Under the pieces are notes generated by a model that was given only the letters and a program-made list of their open reading frames with translations, was not told the DNA's origin and did not search any database. Positions 43,647-52,449 of a DNA stretch of 64,000 bases are shown here, in pieces; position 1 is the stretch's first letter, and every line of letters starts with the position of its first letter. Source of the DNA: Bacillota bacterium (GTDB lineage Bacteria > Bacillota > Clostridia > Acetivibrionales > DTU013); contig JAFABI010000002.1 in NCBI GenBank assembly GCA_023426125.1, forward strand, positions 62,001 to 126,000. Reading direction: 5' to 3'. A program made the translations under genes and the position numbers.

Positions 43647-44708
43647 TCAGGCCTTGACACTTCTCCAATCATTATCCAGTGAAAGACCTCTTAAATCGGC
43701 AAGAGTATTATTTTTTTCCGCTTCATACATCCTCCAGATCACGCGTAAGCCCTGCAGGCTTGACGGACCATCGGTAAGAGGCCTGGTGCCGTTGGCGATG
43801 CAGTCGATAAAGTGTGACGTCTCGTATTGGGTTTTCTTCGTGTTGTCGGAATCTTCCATAAGGACTTCTATAGAAGATGCGGTATTCATATTCCCAGCCT
43901 CCAGCGCTATGTCTGAATGAAAATAAAGCTTTCTGTCACTGAAGCTATACTCTAGCATACCTTCGGTGCAATGGATGTGGATGCCGTAACCGAGACGTGT
44001 GCCGCGTGCGCCCCATGTTCCGAAGTGGTAGCCGAGGGCGCCGCTTTCAAATTCGATGGTAGCGTTGGAGGTACCCTCCCTTTCCATCCACGGAGTGCCG
44101 TAATTTGTGCCGATATGTATTCCTCTTACCGGTCTTCCAAGGAACCACAGCAATAGATCTACATAATGGCAGCCATGACTGAAAAATTGACCCCCACCAA
44201 GCCTTTTGGCAGATAACCCCCAATGGCCTTCGGAATATTTTGTAAACTGCTCGGTCCAGATGGACATTTGAAAAACATCCCCATATTTTTTGGAGTCGAC
44301 AAGCTCTTTCATTTTTATGATGATCGGCCAGAAGCGTACGGGATATGCCGTCATCAATACCCTGCCCGCCCGCTCCGATGCTTCAATCAGGCCAATACAC
44401 TCCTCTTCGGTGTTGCATAACGGTTTTTCCATTAAAACGTGCTTGCCCTTCTCCAGGAAAAATGTGCCGCATCCATAATGCAAATCATGGGGCAAAGCAA
44501 CAAGCACTGCATCCACATAATCCACCATCTCCCGGTAATCGGCAGTTTTATAGCCTGCACCTGTCTGTGCTGCTGCGTCTGCCGCACAGCCAGGATCTAC
44601 ATCGCATACCGCTGTTACCTCCAGCCTGTCATCTATTTCAGCCATCCCCTTCATGTGTGAAGCTGTCATGCTGCCGCAGCCCACGATTCCTATACGTATT
44701 TTCCGCAT
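43647..44708 (-). CDS. Gfo/Idh/MocA-family oxidoreductase (second copy)
   Basis: The 353-aa protein has IRIGIVGCGSMTASHMKGM at the N-terminus and VLMEKPLCNT as the EKP motif, then GGGQFFSHGCHYVDLLLWFL with the His of the H-x-x-x-D type active site. It resembles inositol/sugar dehydrogenases. The ATG at 44706-44708 follows GGGGAGAG; an upstream in-frame start at 44819 lacks a site. It is divergent from an AraC regulator gene across a 117-base promoter region, so that regulator probably controls it. Confidence 0.9.
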   Translation of the reverse strand: MRKIRIGIVGCGSMTASHMKGMAEIDDRLEVTAVCDVDPGCAADAAAQTGAGYKTADYREMVDYVDAVLVALPHDLHYGCGTFFLEKGKHVLMEKPLCNTEEECIGLIEASERAGRVLMTAYPVRFWPIIIKMKELVDSKKYGDVFQMSIWTEQFTKYSEGHWGLSAKRLGGGQFFSHGCHYVDLLLWFLGRPVRGIHIGTNYGTPWMEREGTSNATIEFESGALGYHFGTWGARGTRLGYGIHIHCTEGMLEYSFSDRKLYFHSDIALEAGNMNTASSIEVLMEDSDNTKKTQYETSHFIDCIANGTRPLTDGPSSLQGLRVIWRMYEAEKNNTLADLRGLSLDNDWRSVKA

Positions 44709-44825
44709 GAATTTCTCTCCCCGCTTTAAAAATTGATCTCTTAATGCTATAATATATCTGTTATTGCATAAAGTCTTTGTATCAGAGCACGGATATTTTG
44801 TACTACAGTTCGGAGTCAAGCGGTT

Positions 44826-45713
44826 ATGGAATATGCAAGATATAAGCTTAATGAGGAGATCGTGATCGACCAGTTGATAACCTTCTATTACATGGAATTA
44901 CCTGTCCATTTTCATGCGGAAGGGGAGGCCCACAACTTTTGGGAATTTGTTTATGTGGACAAGGGTGAAATCGAGATTTTAACTGATTCGGACAAGCGTC
45001 TTCTTCATCAGGGCGAAATTGTTTTTTATAAGCCCAACCAGTTTCACGCGGGAGAGGCAAAGGCTGGTTCCGCGCCAAACCTTGTCATTGTTTCTTTTGA
45101 ATGTGCCAATTTGTGTATGGAGTTTTTTCAGAGTAAAATATTTGAATTGCAGCAAAAAGAGAAAGATCTTTTATCCAGAATCATGGAGGAAGGCTTCAAG
45201 TCATTCAGCAATCCCGTCGTTTCACCAAGGCTGCAGTTCCCTGACAAGAGAGAGGATGCACCCTTTGCCAGCGAACAAATAATCAAGAATTATCTTGAAA
45301 TCCTGCTGATACAATTGATCCGGAAGGGAAAACCGGATATGGCCGTGGGAAATCAGGCATATACCTCCGTTAACAGGGGAAATGCCAGTTTTATAGACGA
45401 TATGATTGGTTTTCTGGAGCAGAATCTTTCAAGGAGCCTGTCGCCATCGGATTTGTGCGGATACTTTAAGCTCAGCCGCACCTGTATTATGGAAACCTTC
45501 AAAAGAGAGACGGGCATGAGTATCATGAAGTATTTCAACAAGCTGAAAATAGATAAAGCAAAGGAGATGATACGCTGCAACAAGTGCAACTTCTCCCAGA
45601 TATCCGACATGATGGGCTTCAGCAGCGTACATTATTTCTCGAAGCTATTTAAAACTTTGACCGGAATGACGCCCTCGGAATATTCCAATTCTGTAAAGGC
45701 TATGATATATTGA
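44826..45713 (+). CDS. AraC-family regulator with N-terminal cupin
   Basis: The 295-aa protein has a cupin-like sugar-binding domain (PVHFHAEGEAHNFWEFVYVD and GEIVFYKPNQFHAGEA) and a C-terminal AraC domain (SPSDLCGYFKLSRTCIMETF and FSQISDMMGFSSVHYFSKLF). It is cytosolic. It is divergent from the second Gfo/Idh/MocA gene and likely activates it in response to an intracellular sugar. The ribosome site before ATG 44826 is weak. Confidence 0.92.
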   Translation: MEYARYKLNEEIVIDQLITFYYMELPVHFHAEGEAHNFWEFVYVDKGEIEILTDSDKRLLHQGEIVFYKPNQFHAGEAKAGSAPNLVIVSFECANLCMEFFQSKIFELQQKEKDLLSRIMEEGFKSFSNPVVSPRLQFPDKREDAPFASEQIIKNYLEILLIQLIRKGKPDMAVGNQAYTSVNRGNASFIDDMIGFLEQNLSRSLSPSDLCGYFKLSRTCIMETFKRETGMSIMKYFNKLKIDKAKEMIRCNKCNFSQISDMMGFSSVHYFSKLFKTLTGMTPSEYSNSVKAMIY

Positions 45714-45960
45714 GGTTAATTCGCCGTTCCCATTATCTTCCGGAATCTTCAAAATCAATCCGCCATACCGTTGAATTCCTTTTTCATACCTATTTGGTAA
45801 CTAATACTGCAGCATAAACAACCGAATGATCCTTGCTGAAGAAATTGGATTAATTGATGTGATAGCAGAAGTGTTTTAGATTTTCTTGAATAAGACCTGG
45901 TCCTGATTTTTTTGGTTGAAATATTCAGAAATTCTGGGTATAATTATGACCATGGAGGCG
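45714..45960. other. Intergenic region without a recognised gene
   Basis: No credible gene is seen. A short segment at 45815-45841 (ATAAACAACCGAATGATCCT) resembles 23132-23158 and may mark a shared relic, though this is weak. A TATAAT-like box near 45939 could be the promoter of the following transporter gene. Confidence 0.3.
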
Positions 45961-45974
45961 GGAAATGTATATAA

Positions 45975-46958
45975 GACGTTATACGGGCAAAATTTACATT
46001 TATTAACGGGTTTCATGACGGATGCAACGTAATGGCAACGGCCATATCATCCAGAACGATGCTTCCGGGTAAAGCCCTTGCCATCGTATGCGCCGCTGAA
46101 TTCTTTGCTCCCCTCTTTCTCGGGACAGCCGTGGCAAACATAGTAGGTAAGGGCATACTTGATATCAACAGGTTGGGAATCGAAACATACAAAGTATCGA
46201 TGATCATGATTTTTTCCGCCCTAATCGGAAGCATCCTATGGAATTTGTTCACATGGCGGATAGGGCTACCATCAAGTTCATCCCACGCCTTGATCGGAGC
46301 GCTTGTCGGCTCCGGGATTATGATGTTCGGATTCGACATGGTGAATTGGGGCAATTTTTTCTGGAAAGTTATTGCCATGTTGTTGATAACGCCCATTATT
46401 GGTTTTTTCGTGGGCTTCATTTTAATCAAGCTGATCAAAATGGCAGTAGACAGGTGCAGCTGCACCATCAACTCTTTTTTTAAAACGGTTCAGATTTTAG
46501 GCATGGTTTTTCTTGCATCTAGTCATGGTACGAACGATGCCCAGAAATCCATGGGAGTCATTGCTTTAATTATGCTTGTTGCAGATACAAATGGTAAATT
46601 TGCCGTTCCCAAATGGGCAATGGTTGCAAGTGCGCTTGCTATCTCAACCGGTCTTTCCCTGGGAGGTTGGACAATCGTCAAAACAGTAGGCACAAAAATA
46701 TTTAAGGTCAAGCCTATACACTCCTTTAATTCCCAACTGTCAGCCGCCTTGGTTATCATGACTGCGGGGTTATTTGGCGGGCCGGTAAGCACTTCGCAAA
46801 TTGTAAGCTCATCCATCATGGGGACAGGCGCGGGAGAGAGAATGAATGGAGTCAATTGGGGAATGGTGAAAGAGATAATGGTTTCCTGGGCTGTTACCAT
46901 ACCGAGTGCGGCAGTCCTTTCCGCTGCAATATGCGGTATTCTCAAGCTGGTGGCATGA
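45975..46958 (+). pseudogene. PiT-family phosphate transporter with a disrupted 5' end
   Basis: From ATG 46032 a 308-aa frame encodes most of a PiT (low-affinity phosphate/metal) permease: LPSSSSHALIGALVGSGIM and SSHGTNDAQKSMGVIAL, the two signature repeats, with about nine helices. The conserved start of the family, FTFINGFHDGCNVMAT, is also in this frame (45993-46040) but upstream of any usable start, and a TAA closes the frame at 45972. An ATG at 45952 runs in another frame; one extra A in the run at 45989-45992 would join it. ATG 46032 has no ribosome site. So the first helix is lost or the gene has a frameshift or sequencing error. Its DUF47 partner follows. Confidence 0.75.
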
Positions 46959-46977
46959 TAGACGGAGGTGGATGATA

Positions 46978-47595
46978 GTGAAAGGCGTATTGAAAATGAT
47001 GCTCCCCAAAAAGGTGAATTTTTATCAAATGTTGTATGAGCAAGCCCAAAAAACGGAAGAAGGCATGCGAACGCTTTTAGACTATATGAAAACAGGGCAA
47101 AGCGAATATGCAAGCTTGGTTAAAGAGATTGAAGAGGCTGCGGATCTAAAGCGGCGGGTGCTTTTGGATGAGCTGGACAAAACTTTTGTCACACCGTTTG
47201 ATCGTGAGGATATTTACACACTGTCAAAAGCCATTGATGATATCATTGATTATGGCAGCAGCACCGTGGAAGAAATGGAGGTGTTCAACCTTGAGCCTAC
47301 GGAGGAATTGCAGAGCATGGTGGAAGTGATGCTTGAAGCATGCAAGTGTATTTGTCTGGCTGTGGAGTACATGGAAAACAACAGAAACATTTCCAAGGAA
47401 TATGCGGTAAAAGTGAAATCCCTTGAAAACCAAATGGAGAAAATATACAGAAAAACGCTTGCCAGGCTATTTGAGAATGAAGACATCAAGCATGTGTTGA
47501 AAATGCGGGAGATATACAGACATCTTAGCAATTGCGCGGACAAAGGGGATCTTGCAGCCGACGTGATCGGACATATTGTTGTGAAGCTGAATTAG
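46978..47595 (+). CDS. DUF47 / PhoU-like accessory protein of the PiT transporter
   Basis: The 205-aa helical protein belongs to the DUF47 (YkaA/TIGR00153-type) family, a PhoU relative usually encoded with PiT transporters and thought to control phosphate uptake. It shows NFYQMLYEQAQKTEEGMRTL, DELDKTFVTPFDREDIYTLS, LSKAIDDIIDYGSS and REIYRHLSNCADKGDLAADV, the two metal-binding E/DxxxD-type helices. GTG 46978 is 9 bases after GGAGG; ATG 46972 is too close. It lies 19 bases after the PiT stop. Confidence 0.9.
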   Translation: MKGVLKMMLPKKVNFYQMLYEQAQKTEEGMRTLLDYMKTGQSEYASLVKEIEEAADLKRRVLLDELDKTFVTPFDREDIYTLSKAIDDIIDYGSSTVEEMEVFNLEPTEELQSMVEVMLEACKCICLAVEYMENNRNISKEYAVKVKSLENQMEKIYRKTLARLFENEDIKHVLKMREIYRHLSNCADKGDLAADVIGHIVVKLN

Positions 47596-47801
47596 ATATG
47601 TAAAAAATACTATCGACAAAGCTAAATCGTTCTATTTGAATGTAACCGAATCGGGTTAAACCGGCTTTCGGCTGTTTAAAGACACGTTCGTTGTTTTGAA
47701 ATTATTTGGATGATCTTTATTGAATCTTAATTGAATCTTAATATTCACGTACTATAATAGGAACCAATACGAAAAGTTTTTTAAACATTAATCTCAATTC
47801 A

Positions 47802-48047
47802 GTGGCGGATGATTTCGGGTATAATGCCAACTATTTATCCCGTCTGTTCAAGCAAATCAACGGAAGCAGCTTTACCGATTATCTGGGCAGGAAAAGAATT
47901 GAATATGCAAAGAGGCTGCTGACCGACCGTAAAAAGACAATCAAAGAAATTGCGGAAGAATCCGGTTACAGCAGCAGCGGGATGTTTATTAAGGCGTTTG
48001 AGAAGGTGGAAGGCTATACGCCGGGAGAATATAGAAAAAGACAGTGA
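47802..48047 (+). pseudogene. Orphan AraC-type DNA-binding domain, truncated regulator
   Basis: An 81-codon frame encodes only the C-terminal double helix-turn-helix of an AraC regulator (DFGYNANYLSRLFKQING; IKEIAEESGYSSSGMFIKAF; GYTPGEYRKRQ). The frame continues upstream for a few codons (NINLNS) into non-coding sequence, there is no ribosome site before GTG 47802, and the sensor part is missing. A TATAAT box about 50 bases upstream could still drive it. Its position before the third transporter operon suggests it was that operon's YesN-like regulator. Confidence 0.75.
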
Positions 48048-48108
48048 AAGTGCACTGCAAACGATATTTAGCCTATCTATACCTGTCATTGCTGTGAAAC
48101 TCCATCCT

Positions 48109-48303
48109 GTAGGGGCGCGCATTGCGCGTCCGCAAATGCAATAATCTACGTCAAACAGCTGCCGGACGGCCAATAGCCGCCCTACAAACGAGTTTTCACC
48201 CTTGGTGGCGTGCTAAGCGCGTGTGTCATTGCGGGGAACTTGCGACGAAGCAATCTCACAAAATGCTGCTTGCGAAGAGATCGCCACGCATTACTCGCGA
48301 TGA
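48109..48303. repeat. Dispersed repeats: bipartite A/B element and family C-like palindrome
   Basis: The gap 48048-48647 contains no gene. At 48109-48185 the B half (GTAGGGGCGCGCATTGCGCG) is followed by the reverse A half (GGACGGCCAATAGCCGCCC); this is the reverse complement of 26472-26546. At 48225-48303 GTCATTGCGGGGAAC and ACTCGCGATGAC bracket CAATCTCACAAAATGCTGCT, matching the window's right edge. Confidence 0.7.
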
Positions 48304-48531
48304 CGCAAAGTTATGTATCGTTGTAGTAAGTGATAGCGTGTAATTTATGATATAAAGTAACAAAAATAACATGATGAAAAATAACTTATCTCCCATAAAG
48401 TAAGAAAAACAATATATACAATTCACACTTCCATTGTATATACTGATGACACAATCGAGGCTTTCCAAACGGAAATCATTTTGGAAGCCTGATCACATGT
48501 ATGGCTGTCCGGCAGCTGCAGGACGGTATAT

Positions 48532-48583
48532 GTAGGAAATTTGTCTACAAACGGTAAATTTCTTTGAATTAGATTGGTATAAT
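48532..48583 (+). repeat. Family D hairpin repeat, copy 3
   Basis: GTAGGAAATTTGTCTACAAA then TTTGAATTAGATTGGTATAA matches the copies at 16921 and 24756 with several changes. It lies about 65 bases before the next operon. Confidence 0.6.
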
Positions 48584-48647
48584 CAGGCTATTAAGGAATT
48601 AAAGTATTTGACAGCACAATATATATTACGAATCGGAAGGGTGAACT

Positions 48648-49616
48648 GTGTTGATTAAGATTTCAGCGGGAACCAACAGGGTGGCGTCGATGAAAGCTGA
48701 AAAAATTAAAAATCGATGGTTTCCAGGCTATATGCGGGATAATTTTCCACTCTATACCATGATTCTGCCGGGCTTTTTGATGTTTCTGTTCTTCAATTAT
48801 TTTCCGATGTACGGCATCGTGATGGCCTTCCAATCCTTTAAGCCGGCTCTGGGATTTTTTCACAGCCCCTTTGTAGGATTGAAACACTTTGCCAGGCTTC
48901 TTAGCGACCCTTATTTCCTCACGGTATTCAAGAATACCATCATACTTGGTTTTTATACGCTTTTATTCGCTTTTCCCATGCCGATTCTACTGGCTTTACT
49001 ATTTAATGAAATAAGAAACCGCACCTATAAAAGGATTGCGCAGACAATTTCATACATGCCGTATTTTCTATCAACGGTCATTGTCATAGGTATCATGAGA
49101 GATATGCTTAGCGTAAACGACGGCATTGTAAACATGGCGATTCAGGCGCTGGGCCTGGATAAGATAGATTTCTTCTCAACTCCCGGCTGGTTTAGAACAC
49201 TTTATATCGGTTCGTGGATATGGCAAAGTATAGGCTTTAATTCAATTATCTATCTCGCGGCTATTGCCGGAATTAATACTGAAGTATATGAATATGCGGT
49301 TATCGATGGGGCTTCCAGGTTTAAGCAGGCAGTATACATCACGCTTCCGAGTATAACGCCTACAATTGTGATTTTGTTTATATTTGCCGTAGGTGGAGTA
49401 CTTGGGAATGACTTCCAAAAAATATTGCTGATTTATACGCCGGCTACCTATTCCACCTCCGATGTGATAAGCACCTATGTATACCGTGCAGGTATCGAGG
49501 GGGCAAGCCAGGGCTACAGTGCGGCTGTCGGCCTGTTTATGTCCGTGGTCTCTGTGATTCTGCTCGTAATTACCAATTTTTTGGCCAAAAAATTAAGTGA
49601 GACATCTTTATGGTGA
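48648..49616 (+). CDS. Oligosaccharide ABC transporter permease (LplB type)
   Basis: The 322-aa protein has six membrane helices, the segment LPGFLMFLFFNYFPMYGIVM, GLKHFARLLSDPYFL and the EAA loop TEVYEYAVIDGASRFKQAVY followed by ITLPSI. GTG 48648 has GGAAGGG 7 bases before it. It is similar to the 32892 permease in design but clearly divergent. It heads the third importer operon. Confidence 0.93.
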   Translation: MLIKISAGTNRVASMKAEKIKNRWFPGYMRDNFPLYTMILPGFLMFLFFNYFPMYGIVMAFQSFKPALGFFHSPFVGLKHFARLLSDPYFLTVFKNTIILGFYTLLFAFPMPILLALLFNEIRNRTYKRIAQTISYMPYFLSTVIVIGIMRDMLSVNDGIVNMAIQALGLDKIDFFSTPGWFRTLYIGSWIWQSIGFNSIIYLAAIAGINTEVYEYAVIDGASRFKQAVYITLPSITPTIVILFIFAVGGVLGNDFQKILLIYTPATYSTSDVISTYVYRAGIEGASQGYSAAVGLFMSVVSVILLVITNFLAKKLSETSLW

Positions 49617-49651
49617 TTTTGCTCAAACTAAATTTGAAAGGTTGATGTGGT

Positions 49652-50542
49652 ATGATTGGAGCAAAAAAGACAGGAAAATTATACAACGCTACATTATTTG
49701 ATTATATGAATTATACTCTGGTATTTTTGCTGAGCATGGTGTTTCTCTATCCTGTTGTGCTGACACTGTCCATTTCCCTGAGTGATCCCAGACTCAACGC
49801 GCAGGCAATTGTTTTACTGCCTGCGGGATTTACGCTGGACTCCTACAAGTTCCTGCTGGGGGACGGACGCATCATGCGGTATTATGCCAACAGCGCATTC
49901 TATGCGGTTTCGGCCACGCTCGTATTCCTGCTGTTTACTTCAATGATGGCCTATCCTCTGATTCTGAAAAATTTTAAAGCCAAGAAAATCATAAACCTGT
50001 ATATGGTGATCACAATGTTTTTTAGCGGCGGCCTTATCCCTTACTATTATGTGATCCGCGCCCTCAACATGATCGACACGGTATGGGTTATGATCATACC
50101 CGGAGCCGTTGGGGCTTATAATGTGATTCTGTTTCGTACATTTTTCAGCCAGATTCCCATGGGGCTGAGAGAATCCGCCTATATCGACGGAGCCAGCCAT
50201 TATACCATACTTTTCAGAATTATTCTGCCGATCTCAAAGCCTATGCTCGCCACGTTCATGCTTTTCTGCATGGTTGGCAAGTGGAATGATTTCTTCACTG
50301 CTCTTCTGTTTATAAGGAGCGACGAACTGCTGCCCGTACAGATGCTGTTGAGAAGGATGCTTGTGATGATGGACTTCAGAGACGCCAGGAACCTGGACAT
50401 GCAGATGATGTATTCCGCCGTCAGTTCCAGGACCATAAAGTGTGCGGCGGTAATCATCACGATCATACCCATCATATGCGTGTATCCGTTCCTGCAGAAA
50501 CACTTCACAAAAGGGATACTGGTAGGTTCCTTGAAGGCTTGA
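49652..50542 (+). CDS. Oligosaccharide ABC transporter permease (LplC type)
   Basis: The 296-aa protein has six membrane helices, GGLIPYYYVIRALNMIDTVW, the EAA motif MGLRESAYIDGASHYTILFR and ends PFLQKHFTKGILVGSLKA. AAAGGTTGATGTGGT before ATG 49652 is a fair ribosome site. It is 35 bases downstream of its LplB partner. Confidence 0.93.
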   Translation: MIGAKKTGKLYNATLFDYMNYTLVFLLSMVFLYPVVLTLSISLSDPRLNAQAIVLLPAGFTLDSYKFLLGDGRIMRYYANSAFYAVSATLVFLLFTSMMAYPLILKNFKAKKIINLYMVITMFFSGGLIPYYYVIRALNMIDTVWVMIIPGAVGAYNVILFRTFFSQIPMGLRESAYIDGASHYTILFRIILPISKPMLATFMLFCMVGKWNDFFTALLFIRSDELLPVQMLLRRMLVMMDFRDARNLDMQMMYSAVSSRTIKCAAVIITIIPIICVYPFLQKHFTKGILVGSLKA

Positions 50543-50625
50543 GCTTTTTAAATCCGAAACTGTGCCGCAAGGCATGGAAATAAAAAGAGGAGGTATGAAT
50601 TATGCCAAAAAAGGAGGCGGGAAAA

Positions 50626-52296
50626 ATGTTAAGGCAGGTCATTGCAATAACCGTCGTGTTATTGATGACGATCCCCATGCTTTCAGGCTGTACATCCGGC
50701 GCCCCTGGCAATGCAAGCAGTTCCGGCGCTACGGCGGGGGTTCCTTCCGGCAAGACGGAGACAGCAGCCCTTTCCCAAACCGGCAAAAACCTTTGCCCCT
50801 ATAACGGAGAGACCGTCACCCTGGAAGTTTTTGCAGCGGACGTAGGAGTAAAGGAAGACGTCAACAGTCCGGTGTACCAGCTTTACAAAAAGGCTGTCGG
50901 AAACATCGATGTCAAGTGGGATCTTGTGCCGATGTCCGATCTTGACACGAAGGCCAAGCTTTACTTAAACTCGGGAGATATTCCCGACATCATGTGGTAC
51001 AGAAGCCCGGACCTCATGTTGAATTACGCTTCATCAGGATTGTTTCTGGATCTTAAGCAATACGAGGATTATATGCCGAACTGAACCGAGGCAACGCAAA
51101 AAAATCCCGGATTGCTGATGTACCAGACCGTTGACGGAAAGCAGTATATCATGCAGGGTATTGACAACGACTATCCCGGTGAAGGTTTCTTTGCCAATAT
51201 GACCGTGTTGAACAAGTGCGGCGTCACCTCTGTCCCCACAACGCTGAGCGAGATGGAAGCAGCCATGCAAAAGGTAAGGGAAGCCGATCCCTCCGTTACC
51301 CCGTTCCATACGATATTTCAGATCGATTATTATATGGGTGTATTCGGTGCATCGCTCAATGCCCGGACCAATATGTACTTCGACCCTTCGGATAAAAAAT
51401 GGAAGTTTGCGCTTCTGACGCCTGAGTCAAAGTATAAAGAGCTTATTACATTGATGGCTGATTATTACGAAAAAGGTTATTTCAATCCCGAGTTTTCTAC
51501 CATGTCCGGTGAGCAGTCAAAGCAATTGATAGCTTCCAACAAATGGGCGTTTACCTTTGCCTACGCCACGCAATTGGGTCTGTGGTATGATGTCGACAAC
51601 AACGGTAAGTTCCCGGTCGAGATTGAACCCTTTCTGCCGGTTGCCGCTGAAGGTGTGAAGTCAAATATAAGGTGCGCCTACACTTCGGATAGTCCTTACT
51701 GGGGTTACAGCGCCAGTGCCAAAGTCAAAAACCCCGAACTGACCGTATCATGGATGGACATGATGCTCAGCGACGAAGTGGCTACAGCATTCCAGTGGGG
51801 TGTGGAGGGGACCTCCTATACTCAGGACGCCAACGGCAAAAAGAGCTGGGTCAAGGAGTTCGTGGCAAAAGGCGACCAGGCGTCAAAGGATCTGGGCATC
51901 TGGAATATCCTGTCTCCCCGTTATATAACCAAACGTGACGACAGTTCCATGCTGCAGAAATACCACCCGGTGGATCAGAAGATGGTGAAGATGCAGGCGG
52001 AGGCTATAAAAAGCGGGACAATCGATTCGTATTACTACAGGGCGAATCCGAAGTTCACGGAGGACGAATCAGAGGAGCTTTCCTCCATCATGACTCCCGT
52101 CCAGACAAAGATGGCGGAAGGACAGGCTCAATTCATTCTAGGCAAGCGCTCCATGAGCGAATGGGACAATTTCGTCAATGAAGTGAAGTCGCTGGGGAAT
52201 ATCGACAGAGCTGTTGAGATCTACAACAATGCAATACAGTCTCCCGACCGCTTACAGGGCAAGGAGAGGGATTATGTCACTCCCTTACAAGACTGA
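50626..52296 (+). pseudogene. LplA-type binding lipoprotein gene interrupted by an in-frame TGA
   Basis: The gene begins at ATG 50626 (AGGAGG 8 bases before) with a signal peptide and lipobox LSGC. The frame runs to TGA 51082-51084 after KQYEDYMPN and then continues in the same frame (TEATQKNPGLLMYQTVDG) to TAA-less end TGA 52294-52296, giving about 556 residues if read through. One base (TGG to TGA) would restore a Trp. All downstream features of the family are intact (GVFGASLNARTNMYFD; SMSEWDNFVNEVKSLG). Without read-through the protein is a useless 152-residue stub, so the third importer may lack its receptor. Confidence 0.85.
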
Positions 52297-52449
52297 AGCA
52301 ACTGCCGATGTTGTAAAGTTTTTATGGCAAAAGTGTTCTACACCGTGGTACAATATTTTACATAAAAATAAGAAGAATGCCGTAGTAAAGCCAAAGGGGC
52401 CGTATGTTTGTCAACATGCAGTCCCGGGCTTTGCACATAAAGAGAGGTA

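Noticed and set aside
45815..45841. Short similarity to 23132-23158 (AAACAACCRAATKATCCTTG)
   Set aside because: Only about 25 bases and AT-rich; noted, but too weak to call a repeat or relic.
51082..51084. TGA read as Trp or selenocysteine
   Set aside because: Several intact genes in the window end with TGA, which argues against recoding to Trp, and the family has no selenocysteine or obvious SECIS-like hairpin here; a mutation or error is simpler.
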